NCBI GenBank assembly: GCA_026981865.1
Contig: JALSIA010000137.1
Span: 1-55,914, forward strand
Source of the DNA: Thermaceae bacterium
GTDB lineage: Bacteria; Deinococcota; Deinococci; Deinococcales; Marinithermaceae
DNA: 55,914 nucleotides
Reading direction: 5' to 3'
Shown one piece after another: positions 45,425 through 53,759 of the stretch (position 1 is the stretch's first letter; each line of letters opens with the position of its first letter). Below the pieces are notes generated by a model. That model was not told the DNA's origin, did no database searches, and was given only the letters and a program-made list of their open reading frames with translations. The position numbers and the translations under genes are program-made.

Positions 45425-46746
45425 GCGTCCATCGTACCCAAGGCGCCCTGCGCCTCCACCCAGCGCGCCAGCGCCAGCAGCGCGGCGTCGCGGCCGGGAG
45501 CGGCGGCCAGCATCAGGCCCAGCCCCGGTGCGAGGGGCAGGCTGACCGCGGGCCCGGCGTAGAAGTTGAAAAGCATCGTGTAGGCGAGCACCCGGTCGTT
45601 GGCGCGGAAGAAGGCCTCCTCGGAGGCCTCCACCTCGGCCCGCGTCGGCGGCGGCACCGGCGCGGTGGGCAGGACCAGGGCGTCCGTACCCACGAGCCCG
45701 GCCCAGAACGCAGGCACGCGGCGGGCGCGTTCGCGCCGGAGCTGCACGTGGTCGACGCTCGGGCGCCCGGCCACCGCCAGCACCCGCCGCACCACCCGCG
45801 GGTCCATGGCCTCGCCGTGGACCTCGAGCAGCCCGCGCCAACGGGCGTAGGCCTCGTGGGCGGCGAGGGAACCGTAACGGCGGTAGAGTTCGTAGACCTC
45901 CGCAAGGGCGGGCAGCGGGCGGCGCTCGAGGCGAGCCCCCGCCGCCTCGAGCCCCGCGAGCGCCCGCTCGAAGGCGTCTTGCACCTGGGGCCGCACCCGC
46001 TCGAGGAGGTCGTCGGGCACGAGCAACCGCGGCGGCGCGGCGGGCAGCGCCAGCGGCCGGTGGGGTTCGCCCGCGAGGGCGAGGAAGAAGGCCCAGGCGT
46101 CCTCCACGCTGTGGGCGAGCGGACCTACGGTGTCGAGGCTCACGGCCAGCGGCGTCACCCCGCGGGTGGGCACGCGACCCCAGCTGGGCTTGAAGCCGAC
46201 GAGGCCGTTGAAGGCTGCGGGGATGCGCACCGAGCCGCCGGTATCGGTGCCCACGGCCAGCGGCACGAGGCCGCGCGCCACCGCCACGGCCGAGCCCGAG
46301 GACGACCCGCCCGGCACCCAGTCGGGGTTCAGGGCGTTCGCGGGCGTGCCGAAGTGGGGGTTCAACCCGAGGCCCGAGAAGGCGAGCTCGTTGAGCTGGC
46401 TCTTGCCCACGACGACCGCGCCCGCACGTTCCAGGTTCTGCACCGCCGCCGCGTCCGCCGTTGCCGGCTCACGCAACCGCGCGAGCACCGCGGAACCGGC
46501 CGCGGTGACCGCCCCGGCGACGTCGAGCAGGTCCTTGACCAACACAGGTACGCCGTCGAGGGGCCCCAGCGGCCGCCCCGCGGCGTAGCGCTCGGCGCTT
46601 TTGTGCGCAGCGGCCAGGGCGCGCTCCCCGGTCCGCACCGCCACCACCGGGCCGGGCTCGAGCCTTTCGAGGACGCGCTCGGTTTCGCGAACGGGATCGC
46701 GGACGCTGCGGGCGTAGTCCCGCACGAGGTCGGCGGCGGTCTCCAC
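45421..46746 (-). CDS. amidase signature family hydrolase
   Basis: 441 residues. Catalytic triad regions: [14 protein letters not shown] (Lys), [15 protein letters not shown] (cis-Ser) and [16 protein letters not shown] (nucleophile Ser). No GatB gene is adjacent, so it may be a stand-alone amidase rather than GatA; substrate unknown. GTG start with a TAGACT box 6 bp upstream; divergent from the histidine phosphatase, 35 bp between starts. Confidence 0.88.
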
Positions 46747-46752
46747 GACTCC

Positions 46753-46758
46753 AGTCTA
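46753..46758 (-). promoter_or_regulatory. -10 box of amidase gene
   Basis: TAGACT on the minus strand, 6 bp before the GTG at 46746. Confidence 0.65.
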
Positions 46759-46769
46759 CCGAGCGGTGT

Positions 46770-46775
46770 TAGGGT
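46770..46775 (+). promoter_or_regulatory. -10 box of histidine phosphatase gene
   Basis: TAGGGT, 6 bp before the GTG at 46782; back to back with the amidase promoter. Confidence 0.5.
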
Positions 46776-46781
46776 GGGGGG

Positions 46782-47408
46782 GTGGAAGTCTGGCTCGTGC
46801 GCCACGGGGTAACCGCCCACAACCAGGAAGGCATCTGGCAGGGGCAGCGCGACGTGCCCCTCGCTCCCGAGGGGCGGAGTCAGGCGCAGCGGCTGGCCGT
46901 CCGCCTGGCGCGACTCGGCCTCACCTGGACGGCGCTCCACAGCTCGGACCTGAGCCGGGCGCGCGAAACCGCTGAGATCGTGGGCGAACGCCTGGGCCTC
47001 ACGGTGCGCAGCGACCGGCGGTTGCGCGAGGTCTGCGTCGGCGAGCTGGCCGGCCTGACCCGCCCCGAGGTGCGGGCGCGTTTCGGCGACTATGTGGCCC
47101 GCTCGCAGGAAGACCCCTGGAACGCGCGCTTTCCCGGCGGCGAAACGCTGGCCGAGCTGTACGACCGCGTCTGGGCCTTCTTGAACGAGCTGGGCGAGGG
47201 GCGGCACCTGGTCGTCTCCCACGGCGGCGCGATCCGCGCCGCCGTATTGGGGACGGTCGAGGCCCAAAGCGCGGTGCCCTGGCGCATCCGGCTCGAGAAC
47301 ACCTCGATCACCCGGCTGCACTTCCCCGAGGGGGTGCGCGGCGGCGGCTTCGTCCATACCGTCGGCGACGCGGCCCACCTGGAACCCGGCTGGAACACCG
47401 GCGGCTGA
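46782..47408 (+). CDS. histidine phosphatase family protein
   Basis: 208 residues. LVRHGVTAHN carries the phosphorylated His, SSDLSRARETAE the second Arg, PGGETLAELYDRV the Glu and VSHGGAIRA the second His. The fold is shared by alpha-ribazole phosphatase (CobC) and phosphoglycerate mutase-like enzymes; which one is not clear. GTG start. The TauE-like permease begins 3 bp downstream. Confidence 0.9.
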   Translation: MEVWLVRHGVTAHNQEGIWQGQRDVPLAPEGRSQAQRLAVRLARLGLTWTALHSSDLSRARETAEIVGERLGLTVRSDRRLREVCVGELAGLTRPEVRARFGDYVARSQEDPWNARFPGGETLAELYDRVWAFLNELGEGRHLVVSHGGAIRAAVLGTVEAQSAVPWRIRLENTSITRLHFPEGVRGGGFVHTVGDAAHLEPGWNTGG

Positions 47409-47411
47409 ACC

Positions 47412-48140
47412 GTGGCGGCGGCGCTCAACCTGCTCGCGGTCTTCGCCTTCGCGGTCAAGGGGCTGGCGGGGTTCGGCCCCGCGCTCTTCCTCGTCCCGGT
47501 GCTGAGCCTCTTCTGGCCGCTGCGCCAGGTCGTGCCCTACACCGCCTTCCTGCTCTTTTTGGCCAACCTGCCGATGCTCTGGCTGGTGCGGCGGGGGCTC
47601 GAGCCCCGGCGCGACCTTCCCGCCGCGGCCGCCTACGCGCTGGGGCTGGTGCTGGGCACCCGCCTGCTCGTCGCGCTGCCGGAGGCCCGGCTCAAGTTCG
47701 CCCTGGGGCTGGTGCTGCTCGTCTTCGCGCTCTGGAGCCTGGTGCGCCTGCCTACCGCCGGGGCGGCACCGCCGCCGGACGCCGCCGAGCTGGCCCGGCT
47801 CACCCTGGTGATGCTCTCGGGCGGCCTCCTCGTTGGCGCCCTGGGGGCGGGGGCGCTGCCGCTCTTCGTCTACCTGCCGCTGCGCTACCCGCCTGCGGCG
47901 ATGCGCGCTCTCTTCACCAGCGCCTTCGGCCTGGGCACGCTGGCCTGGACGCTGGCCAACTGGCAGGCGGGGCTGCTCACCGGCGAGCTGGTGCGGCTGG
48001 CGCTCTTGAGCCTGCCGGGCACGCTCGCGGGGCTGTGGCTGGGGGCGCGGCTCTTCGAGCGGCTGCCGCAGCGCGGTCAACTGCGCGCGGTGGCGCTTCT
48101 GCTCGTGCCGGTGGCGCTAAAGCTGATGGGGGCGTTCTAG
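47412..48140 (+). CDS. TauE/SafE family permease
   Basis: 242 residues, about seven or eight hydrophobic helices. VFAFAVKGLAGFGPALFLVP at the start and LVMLSGGLLVGALGAGALPLFVY in the second half are the paired repeats of the TauE/SafE family (export of sulfite/organosulfur anions in studied members). Substrate not determinable. GTG start 3 bp after the phosphatase. Its stop overlaps the convergent zincin gene by 4 bp. Confidence 0.85.
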   Translation: MAAALNLLAVFAFAVKGLAGFGPALFLVPVLSLFWPLRQVVPYTAFLLFLANLPMLWLVRRGLEPRRDLPAAAAYALGLVLGTRLLVALPEARLKFALGLVLLVFALWSLVRLPTAGAAPPPDAAELARLTLVMLSGGLLVGALGAGALPLFVYLPLRYPPAAMRALFTSAFGLGTLAWTLANWQAGLLTGELVRLALLSLPGTLAGLWLGARLFERLPQRGQLRAVALLLVPVALKLMGAF

Positions 48141-48526
48141 CGGCGACGCCGCTTCAGGGCCTGCAACTGGCGCACGTCCTCCTGGATCAGGTCGTCGCGC
48201 CACGCCAGGCTCTCGACGTGGTGGCGCAGCTCGTGGAGCAAGGTCTCCCAGGTCTCCGCCTCCCAGTCGAAGCCGGGGTCGTGGCGGGCGATCTCGGCGA
48301 AGGAGCCGTAGTAGAGCGCGATGTGGCGGCCCAGGTGCACGTGCCCGGCGAAGACCGAGGGCGGACCAGGGTCGGTGTACTCGCCAAGGCGAACCACGCC
48401 TTCTAAACCTTCCGGGTCCTCTTTGAGCTGCGGCAGCACGTGCACGCCCTGCAGCTCGTGCTTGAACTCGTCGGGGATCTCGTCCCAGAGCCGGGTCACC
48501 AGATCCACGAACTCCTCGTAGGTCAC
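48137..48526 (-). CDS. small zincin-like metallopeptidase family protein
   Basis: 129 residues. The HExxHH motif reads HELRHHVESL near residue 98 and is preceded by an acidic stretch (WEAETWETLL), matching the minimal metallopeptidase/zincin family PF06262. Zinc binding is likely; a natural substrate is unknown. GTG start with a TAACCT box 6 bp upstream; divergent from the ArsA-like gene, 44 bp between starts. Confidence 0.85.
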   Translation of the reverse strand: MTYEEFVDLVTRLWDEIPDEFKHELQGVHVLPQLKEDPEGLEGVVRLGEYTDPGPPSVFAGHVHLGRHIALYYGSFAEIARHDPGFDWEAETWETLLHELRHHVESLAWRDDLIQEDVRQLQALKRRRR

Positions 48527-48532
48527 GCCTCC

Positions 48533-48538
48533 AGGTTA
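48533..48538 (-). promoter_or_regulatory. -10 box of zincin gene
   Basis: TAACCT on the minus strand, 6 bp before the GTG at 48526. Confidence 0.5.
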
Positions 48539-48558
48539 CCGGAGACCCACCTGAGAAG

Positions 48559-48564
48559 TACCCT
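48559..48564 (+). promoter_or_regulatory. -10 box of ArsA/Get3-like gene
   Basis: TACCCT, 6 bp before the GTG at 48571. Confidence 0.5.
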
Positions 48565-48570
48565 GAAGGC

Positions 48571-49470
48571 GTGGCAACGGTGCGGCTGGTCGCGGGCAAG
48601 GGCGGCGTAGGCAAGACCACGGTGACCGCCGCCCTAGCCCTCCACGCGGCCGGACGTGGCGAACGGGTGCTGCTCGTCTCCACCGACCCCACCGGGGCGC
48701 TGGGGCAGATCTTTCCGGGGGTCACGGACCGCGTGCGCACGGTCGCCCCCGGGCTCGAGGTCGTCGAGCTGACCCGGCCCGCGGTCCTGGCCCGCTGGCG
48801 CGAACGCTTCGGCGAGGAGGTCTACCGGGTGCTGCGCAGCCTGCTCCCCGTGGAGCGCGACGTCCTCGACTACCTCGAGGGGGTGCCCGGCCTCGAGGAA
48901 GAGTTCCTGCTCAGCTACCTGCTCGATGCGCTCGATTCGGGGCAGTACGACCGCATCCTCTGGGACGCGGCCCCTACCGCGGGCACGCTCGCCCTGCTCG
49001 AGGCCCAGGCGCTCTTCTACGACCACCTCACCCAGGCCCACCGCCTCTACCTGAAGCTCCAGGGCTACCTGAAGGGTGCCGATCCCACGCCGCTGATCGA
49101 GGGCTGGCGCATCCTCACCGGCCGCATCCTGGCGATGCTGCGCACGCGCACGCGGGCCTGGGTGGTGGCCCAACCCGAGCGGCTGCCGGTGGTTCAGGGG
49201 CTCGAACTGATGGCGGCGCTGGAGCGGTTCGGCATCGCGCTCGAACGCGCGGTGTTGAACCGGGTGCTGCCCGAAGCCGCCTGCCCCGGTTGCGCCTTCT
49301 ACGAGGCCAGGGTGCGCGAGCAACGGGTCTGGGCCCGGCGCTGGCGCGAACGCAGTCCGGTGCCCGTACGGCAGCTACCCGAATTGGCTTCCCCGCCGCT
49401 CGCCGCCGCCGAGCTCGAACGCCTCGGACACCTGCTCGAGGAGGAATCCGACGCAGATCCGCACGCTTAG
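48571..49470 (+). CDS. ArsA/Get3-family ATPase
   Basis: 299 residues. Deviant Walker A GKGGVGKTT (9-17), STDPTGALG as switch I and WDAAPTAGTLALLE as switch II. The zinc-dimer motif CPGC (near residue 232) followed by YEARVREQ corresponds to the CxxC of Get3. One ATPase domain only, as in Get3 rather than double-domain ArsA. Membrane-protein targeting, arsenite or another role cannot be told; there is no ars gene adjacent. Its 3' end overlaps a decayed cupin gene. Confidence 0.88.
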   Translation: MATVRLVAGKGGVGKTTVTAALALHAAGRGERVLLVSTDPTGALGQIFPGVTDRVRTVAPGLEVVELTRPAVLARWRERFGEEVYRVLRSLLPVERDVLDYLEGVPGLEEEFLLSYLLDALDSGQYDRILWDAAPTAGTLALLEAQALFYDHLTQAHRLYLKLQGYLKGADPTPLIEGWRILTGRILAMLRTRTRAWVVAQPERLPVVQGLELMAALERFGIALERAVLNRVLPEAACPGCAFYEARVREQRVWARRWRERSPVPVRQLPELASPPLAAAELERLGHLLEEESDADPHA

Positions 49471-49780
49471 CGACCTCATCCGCTTGGACCCCGGAATAGA
49501 AGCAGAAGATTCCCGTCTTCGGCTCGCCCTACCTCTACTGCGACCCCTACACCCTGCCCCCGGGTCAGCCGCAAAGACCCTTCGCCTTCCAAGCGGCGAA
49601 CAAGATCGTCTACGTTCTCGAGGGTTCCCTGCACCTCCGCGGAGGGGAAGAAGAGGCCGCCTCGCCGCCGGACAGGCGCTGCGCATACCCGCCGGCACCC
49701 TCAACGCGCCGGAAAACACCTCCGGCGCCTCCGCCGTGGCCCTGGCGTTGGCCCCCACCCCCGCTGCACCGAACGCATGA
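49451..49780 (+). pseudogene. frameshifted cupin-domain gene with lost start codon
   Basis: Three frames must be joined to read a cupin. Frame A (from 49451) gives QIRTLSDLIRLDPGIEAE; frame B (from ~49506) gives KIPVFGSPYLYCDPYTLPPG and NKIVYVLEGSLHLRGGEEE; then frame A resumes with LAAGQALRIPAGTLNAPENTS and the stop at 49780. The expected ATG at 49451 is ACG, although GAGGAGG (49438-49444) sits 6 bp upstream. A single sequence error would not explain all three changes. A small-molecule-binding or regulatory cupin was probably lost. Confidence 0.7.
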
Positions 49781-49784
49781 AAAG

Positions 49785-49808
49785 GCGCCGGGCCCGGAGG
49801 CCCGGCGC
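49785..49808 (-). terminator. terminator of the dctPQM operon
   Basis: On the minus strand a perfect 10-bp stem (arms 49808-49799 and 49794-49785, loop TCCG) is followed by CTTTT, a classic intrinsic terminator 15 bp after the dctM stop. Confidence 0.8.
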
Positions 49809-49822
49809 GGCCCGACGCTGGA

Positions 49823-51112
49823 CTACTTCATCAAACCCGGCAGCCACAGGCTCAGTTGCGGGAAGAAGATGAGCAGCACGAGCACGAAGAGGAGTACCGA
49901 GTAGAAAGGAATCACCCCGCGCACCACCTCGCCCAGCGGGGCCCGGGTGATGCCCGAGATCACGAAGAGGTTGAGCCCCACCGGCGGGGTGATCATGGCC
50001 AGCTCCATGCTGATCGTCATTACCACGGCGAAGTGGATCAGGTCGATGCCCACGGTCTCCAGGATCGGCTGGAGCACCGGCAGCGTGATCAGGATGATCG
50101 AAACCGCCTCGAGGAACATGCCCAGGACGATGAACATGCCCGAGGTAACGGCGAAGACCGCGTAGCGACCCATCCCCGTGGCAGCGATCCATTCCGCGGT
50201 CAGCTGCGGCACCTGCTTCTGCGTCATGTAGAGCGAGAAGAGCATGGCCGCGGCCACGATGAGGTAGATCATCGAGGTAATGCTCACGCTCTCGCGCACG
50301 ATCGCGATCCAGTCGCGCCAGGTCGTCTCCCGGTAGATGAAGACGCTCACGAGCACCGCGTAGAAGAGCGCGATCACCGACGATTCGGTGGGCGTGGCGA
50401 TTCCCGAGTAGATCGTGCCCATGATTAGGAAGGGCAGAAAGGCCCCCGGCAGGGCGACGAAGAGGGCGCGCCAGCGCTCGGACCAGCCGGCTCGCGGCAG
50501 GTGCCCGTAGTCGTTCTTGATCGCATACCAGATGGCGAAGGCGATCAGGCTCCCGCCCAGCAGGATCCCCGGGATGACGCCGGCGATGAACAGCTTCCCG
50601 ATCGACTGGTCGGTGGTGATCCCGTAGATGATCATCGTGATGCTGGGCGGAATCAGGATACCCAGCGTGCCCGCCGTGGCCACCAGGCCCATGGCGTAGC
50701 GCTTGGAGTAGCCGTTCTGGATCATGGCGGGGATGGTCACCGACCCGATCGCGGCCGCGGTGGCGGGCGAGGAACCCGAGATGGCCGCGAAGATCATCGA
50801 CGAAACGACGACGACCACGGAAAGGCCGCCGGGAAGGTGCCCCACCCAGGCGCGCACCGCCTCCACCAGGTACTTGGCGATACCCCCGCGGGCCATCACC
50901 ACCCCGGTGAAAACGAAGCCGGGGATGGCCAGCAGGGCGAAGGAGTTGATGCCCTCGAACATGCGCGAGGCCGCCTGCAGGATGTTGAAGTCGCCCTGGA
51001 CCCAGAAGGTGATCAGGCTGGCAACCGCGAGCGAGACCCCGATGGGCACGCGTACGAGCAGAAGAACGACGAAGGTGCCGAACAGAACGGTCATCGCGAG
51101 GCCCACGCTCAT
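49823..51112 (-). CDS. dctM: TRAP transporter large permease DctM
   Basis: 429 residues, about 12 membrane helices. FTGVVMARGGIAKYL, SSMIFAAISGSSPATAAAIG, GTLGILIPPSITMIIYG and MITPPVGLNLFVISGI are hallmark DctM segments. Forms the Na+-driven channel of a tripartite ATP-independent periplasmic transporter with dctQ and dctP. ATG overlaps the dctQ stop (ATGA). Confidence 0.96.
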   Translation of the reverse strand: MSVGLAMTVLFGTFVVLLLVRVPIGVSLAVASLITFWVQGDFNILQAASRMFEGINSFALLAIPGFVFTGVVMARGGIAKYLVEAVRAWVGHLPGGLSVVVVVSSMIFAAISGSSPATAAAIGSVTIPAMIQNGYSKRYAMGLVATAGTLGILIPPSITMIIYGITTDQSIGKLFIAGVIPGILLGGSLIAFAIWYAIKNDYGHLPRAGWSERWRALFVALPGAFLPFLIMGTIYSGIATPTESSVIALFYAVLVSVFIYRETTWRDWIAIVRESVSITSMIYLIVAAAMLFSLYMTQKQVPQLTAEWIAATGMGRYAVFAVTSGMFIVLGMFLEAVSIILITLPVLQPILETVGIDLIHFAVVMTISMELAMITPPVGLNLFVISGITRAPLGEVVRGVIPFYSVLLFVLVLLIFFPQLSLWLPGLMK

Positions 51113-51690
51113 ACGCCCGCCACCTCCTCGTGGATCGGCTCACGTCCCCGCAGCACTTCGAACAGGTTGATCGCGAACTGGAGGGCGAAGAGCAGGAACC
51201 CCAGTGGAATGATGAGCTGCAGGATCCACTCGGGAATGTCGGTGTAGATCGACTTGAGCCCCAGCATCTTCAAGAACAGGATCAGCTTCCACCCCGTCAC
51301 CGCCATGAAGGCCGCGAAGACCAAGCCAATGAAATTGGCCAGCAGGTCCATGCCGTGCTTCGCGCGCTCGCCGACCGCGGAATAGAGCAGGTCCACGCCG
51401 ATGTGGCGCCGCTCGCGCAAAGCGACCGAGAAACCGAACATCGCCCCCCAGGCCACGAACACGCGGGCGAACTCATCGGCCCATCCCAGCGGATTGTTGA
51501 ACACGTAGCGGGTGACGACGCTGATCATGACCACGGACAGGCCCGCGGTGAGGTACACGGCCGCGAGCACGTCTTCCACCACGGCGATCGCGGCCTTGAG
51601 AAGAGGCACCCGTTCCGCCAACCAGGCCAGAGCCAGCATCAAGACGGTGACCACCGCGGTCCAGGCCATGAGTTCGGGCGTGCTTACCAT
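51109..51690 (-). CDS. dctQ: TRAP transporter small permease DctQ
   Basis: 193 residues, four membrane helices (about 10-28, 38-60, 105-125, 150-172 of the chain). VISVVTRYVFNNPLGWADEFARVF is the conserved DctQ pattern. The small permease supports the large one. Ribosome-binding site before its start; preceded by a hairpin that separates it from dctP. Confidence 0.9.
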   Translation of the reverse strand: MVSTPELMAWTAVVTVLMLALAWLAERVPLLKAAIAVVEDVLAAVYLTAGLSVVMISVVTRYVFNNPLGWADEFARVFVAWGAMFGFSVALRERRHIGVDLLYSAVGERAKHGMDLLANFIGLVFAAFMAVTGWKLILFLKMLGLKSIYTDIPEWILQLIIPLGFLLFALQFAINLFEVLRGREPIHEEVAGV

Positions 51691-51711
51691 GCTGTACCTC
51701 CTGGACGGAGC

Positions 51712-51733
51712 GCCGGGGGGCGGGCCCCCCGGC
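51712..51733 (-). terminator. hairpin between dctP and dctQ
   Basis: Perfect 9-bp arms 51712-51720 and 51725-51733 with a 4-nt loop. There is no T run, so it probably attenuates read-through or protects the dctP mRNA end, giving more binding protein than permease. Confidence 0.55.
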
Positions 51734-51763
51734 TTGACGTCGAGTTCCCCAGGGGTCCGCGGG

Positions 51764-52747
51764 CTACTTGAGCGCCTTGATGGCGTTGATCAGGTCCCAG
51801 CCCACCTTGGGCCCGTACTCGTCGTAGACCGGCTTCATCGCCGCTTCCATGGCCGCCCGGTCTTCGGGGCTCAGCTTGACGACCTCCATGAGCTCGCTGA
51901 GTTTGTTCAGCGCGTCGGCGTTCAGCTTGACGGCCTCCTCGAAGGCCACGTCGTTGGCGTGAGCGATGCCGTCCATGAAGATCTTCTTCTGCTCGGGGTC
52001 GAGGCTGTTGAGGAAGATCTTGTTGGTGATCACCACGTAGTCGAGGCGGCCGTGACCCGTGAGCGAAAGGTACTTCTGGACTTCGTAGTAGCGTTGGGTG
52101 TAGATGTTCGAGAGGGTGTTCTCCTGGCCGTCCACCACGCCCTGCTGGAGCGCCTGGTAGACCTCGGAAAAAGCCAGGGGCACGGCGGTGGCGCCCAGCG
52201 CCTTCATCTGCGCCTCGAGCACGCCCGAGGTCTGGGTGCGGAACTTGAGGCCCTTGAAGTCCGCGGGGCGGCGCAGCGGCTTGTTGGCGGTGAAGTGCTT
52301 GAAGCCGTTGGGCCAGAAGCCCAAGCCCACGAGGCCGGCCTTCTCGAGGCTGGTGAGCAGCTTCTGCGCCGCGTCCGACTGGGTGAACTTCTTGAAGTGG
52401 TCGTTGTCGCGGAACAGGTAGGGCATGTCCACGAACTGGAAGGCCGGGTTGTAGCCTTTCAGTTTGGTGGCCGAGGGTACGAGCAGCTGGATGTTGTTGA
52501 AAATAAGCGCATTCAGGCCTTCGGCGTTATCTTTATACAGCTGGCTCGAGGGGTAAAGCTCGACCTTCATCGCCCCGCCCGAGGCCTTCTCCACGTACTC
52601 TTTGAAGGCCTGCGCCGCCTTGCCCTTGGGGGTATTGAGCGTGGTGACGAAGGAGAACTTGATGGTGACGGGCTTGACCGCCAGCGCCATGGGCGCCAGC
52701 ACGGCCAGGGCGAGGGCTCCTACCAGGATGCTGATTCGCTTGAACAT
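51764..52747 (-). CDS. dctP: TRAP transporter substrate-binding protein DctP
   Basis: 327 residues. Signal peptide FKRISILVGALALAVLAPMALA. KFSFVTTLNTPKGKAA, PADFKGLKFRTQTSGV (Arg that binds the substrate carboxylate), FSEVYQALQQGVVDGQENTL and DAAQKLL fit DctP. Binds an organic acid, perhaps a C4-dicarboxylate, sialic or aromatic acid; not resolvable. The ATG at 52747 is preferred over a GTG 9 bp upstream, because GGAGG (52756-52760) overlaps that GTG and is 8 bp from the ATG. Confidence 0.94.
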   Translation of the reverse strand: MFKRISILVGALALAVLAPMALAVKPVTIKFSFVTTLNTPKGKAAQAFKEYVEKASGGAMKVELYPSSQLYKDNAEGLNALIFNNIQLLVPSATKLKGYNPAFQFVDMPYLFRDNDHFKKFTQSDAAQKLLTSLEKAGLVGLGFWPNGFKHFTANKPLRRPADFKGLKFRTQTSGVLEAQMKALGATAVPLAFSEVYQALQQGVVDGQENTLSNIYTQRYYEVQKYLSLTGHGRLDYVVITNKIFLNSLDPEQKKIFMDGIAHANDVAFEEAVKLNADALNKLSELMEVVKLSPEDRAAMEAAMKPVYDEYGPKVGWDLINAIKALK

Positions 52748-52772
52748 GTGCTTCACCTCCGCTGCAAAAGTT

Positions 52773-52789
52773 ATACCTACACGAGGTAT
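52773..52789. promoter_or_regulatory. operator-like inverted repeat at dctP start
   Basis: ATACCT-ACACG-AGGTAT, perfect 6-bp arms, just downstream of the predicted dctP -10, near the transcription start. Confidence 0.45.
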
Positions 52790-52817
52790 TCTACGTATAT
52801 TCCGCCGTGAGGCTCAA
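52788..52817 (-). promoter_or_regulatory. dctP promoter
   Basis: TTGAGC (52817-52812) and TAGAAT (52793-52788) on the minus strand, 18 bp apart. The mRNA would have a ~35-nt leader with a ribosome-binding site. Confidence 0.55.
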
Positions 52818-52908
52818 GGGCATTTGGCCCACGTTTTTCCGATGGGGGCGGCGAATTCCGTTGGATTTAGGTAATTCAAATCACATTTGCGCACTTCCGC
52901 GGTTCGGC

Positions 52909-52914
52909 TAGACT
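52909..52914 (+). promoter_or_regulatory. -10 box of 71-residue gene
   Basis: TAGACT, 6 bp before the ATG at 52921, with TTGCGC (52887-52892) 16 bp upstream as a possible -35. Confidence 0.6.
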
Positions 52915-52920
52915 GGCAGC

Positions 52921-53136
52921 ATGACCCCCGGCGCCGCGGCCCTGTTGCGCCTTGCCCTGTGGGCCCTGCCCCTGGTGCTGGGATACCTTGCCGGGCGGAG
53001 CTGGGGACGGTTTCGCGTCGTGGGGGGACTTCTCCTAGGGGCCCTGGCGGTTGGCGCCCTGGTCAAACCCTTTCCCTTGGGATGGGTACTGATCGTACTC
53101 GGGTTCCTCGGGGGCGTGCCCCTGGGGCGAAGGTAG
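52921..53136 (+). CDS. small two-helix membrane protein
   Basis: 71 residues with two predicted helices (ALLRLALWALPLVLGYLAG and LGWVLIVLGFLGGVPLG) joined by a basic segment RSWGRFRVVG. Ends in RR. No family recognised; conserved length and a good leaderless promoter make it a likely real gene. It precedes the FMN reductase by 44 bp. Confidence 0.6.
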   Translation: MTPGAAALLRLALWALPLVLGYLAGRSWGRFRVVGGLLLGALAVGALVKPFPLGWVLIVLGFLGGVPLGRR

Positions 53137-53168
53137 GTTGGGCTACGCGGACGCCGCGCGGCTGTGCA

Positions 53169-53174
53169 CATAAT
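53169..53174 (+). promoter_or_regulatory. -10 box of FMN reductase gene
   Basis: CATAAT, 6 bp before the GTG at 53181. Confidence 0.5.
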
Positions 53175-53180
53175 GTTCGC

Positions 53181-53735
53181 GTGAACGTACTTGGAATCTC
53201 CGGAAGCCTGCGGTCCGCCAGCGCGGCGCGCAGGGCGCTCGAACGCGCCCTAGCGGGGGCCGAATCCGCCGGGGCGCAGGTGCGGCTGCTCGACCTGCGC
53301 GCGCTCGACCTGCCCCTCTACGACGAGGACGAAGCGCGCTACACCCCCGTCCAGCGCGCCGCCGTCGCCCGCCTGCAGGAGACCGCAGCGGCGGCCGGTG
53401 CCTTCATCATCGCCTCCCCCGAATACCACGGGGGGATGAGCGGCGTGATCAAGAACGCGATCGACCACCTGGCGGGCCGCCACTTCCGCGGCAAGGCCGC
53501 CGGCATCGTCGCCGTAGCCGGCGGACGCGTGGCCCCGGTGAGTACGGCGCTGATGCTGCGCGCCGTGCTGCGCCAGCTCGGAGCCTACACCATCCCCCAG
53601 CAGGTGCTGCTCCCCGAGGCGGAGCAGCTGTTCGACACAGCGGGAAACCTGGCGGACGCGGAGCTGGCCCGCAGGCTCGAAGACCTGGGGGCCGAGGTGG
53701 TGCGGCTGGCGCGGGCGCTGGCTCACTCGAGTTGA
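53181..53735 (+). CDS. NADPH-dependent FMN reductase-like flavoprotein
   Basis: 184 residues. Flavodoxin fold with GISGSLRSASAARRAL binding the FMN phosphate, LDLPLYDEDE, and ASPEYHGGMSGVIKNAIDHL, the family signature. Reduces flavins, azo dyes, quinones or chromate in studied members. GTG start chosen from the -10 spacing and family N-terminus; the frame continues upstream without support. Confidence 0.9.
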   Translation: MNVLGISGSLRSASAARRALERALAGAESAGAQVRLLDLRALDLPLYDEDEARYTPVQRAAVARLQETAAAAGAFIIASPEYHGGMSGVIKNAIDHLAGRHFRGKAAGIVAVAGGRVAPVSTALMLRAVLRQLGAYTIPQQVLLPEAEQLFDTAGNLADAELARRLEDLGAEVVRLARALAHSS

Positions 53736-53759
53736 GTCCGCATCCGCTGCACCGCCTCA

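Noticed and set aside
52748-52756. GTG start for dctP
   Set aside because: The GTG overlaps the GGAGG ribosome-binding site; the ATG at 52747 has proper spacing and signal peptide.
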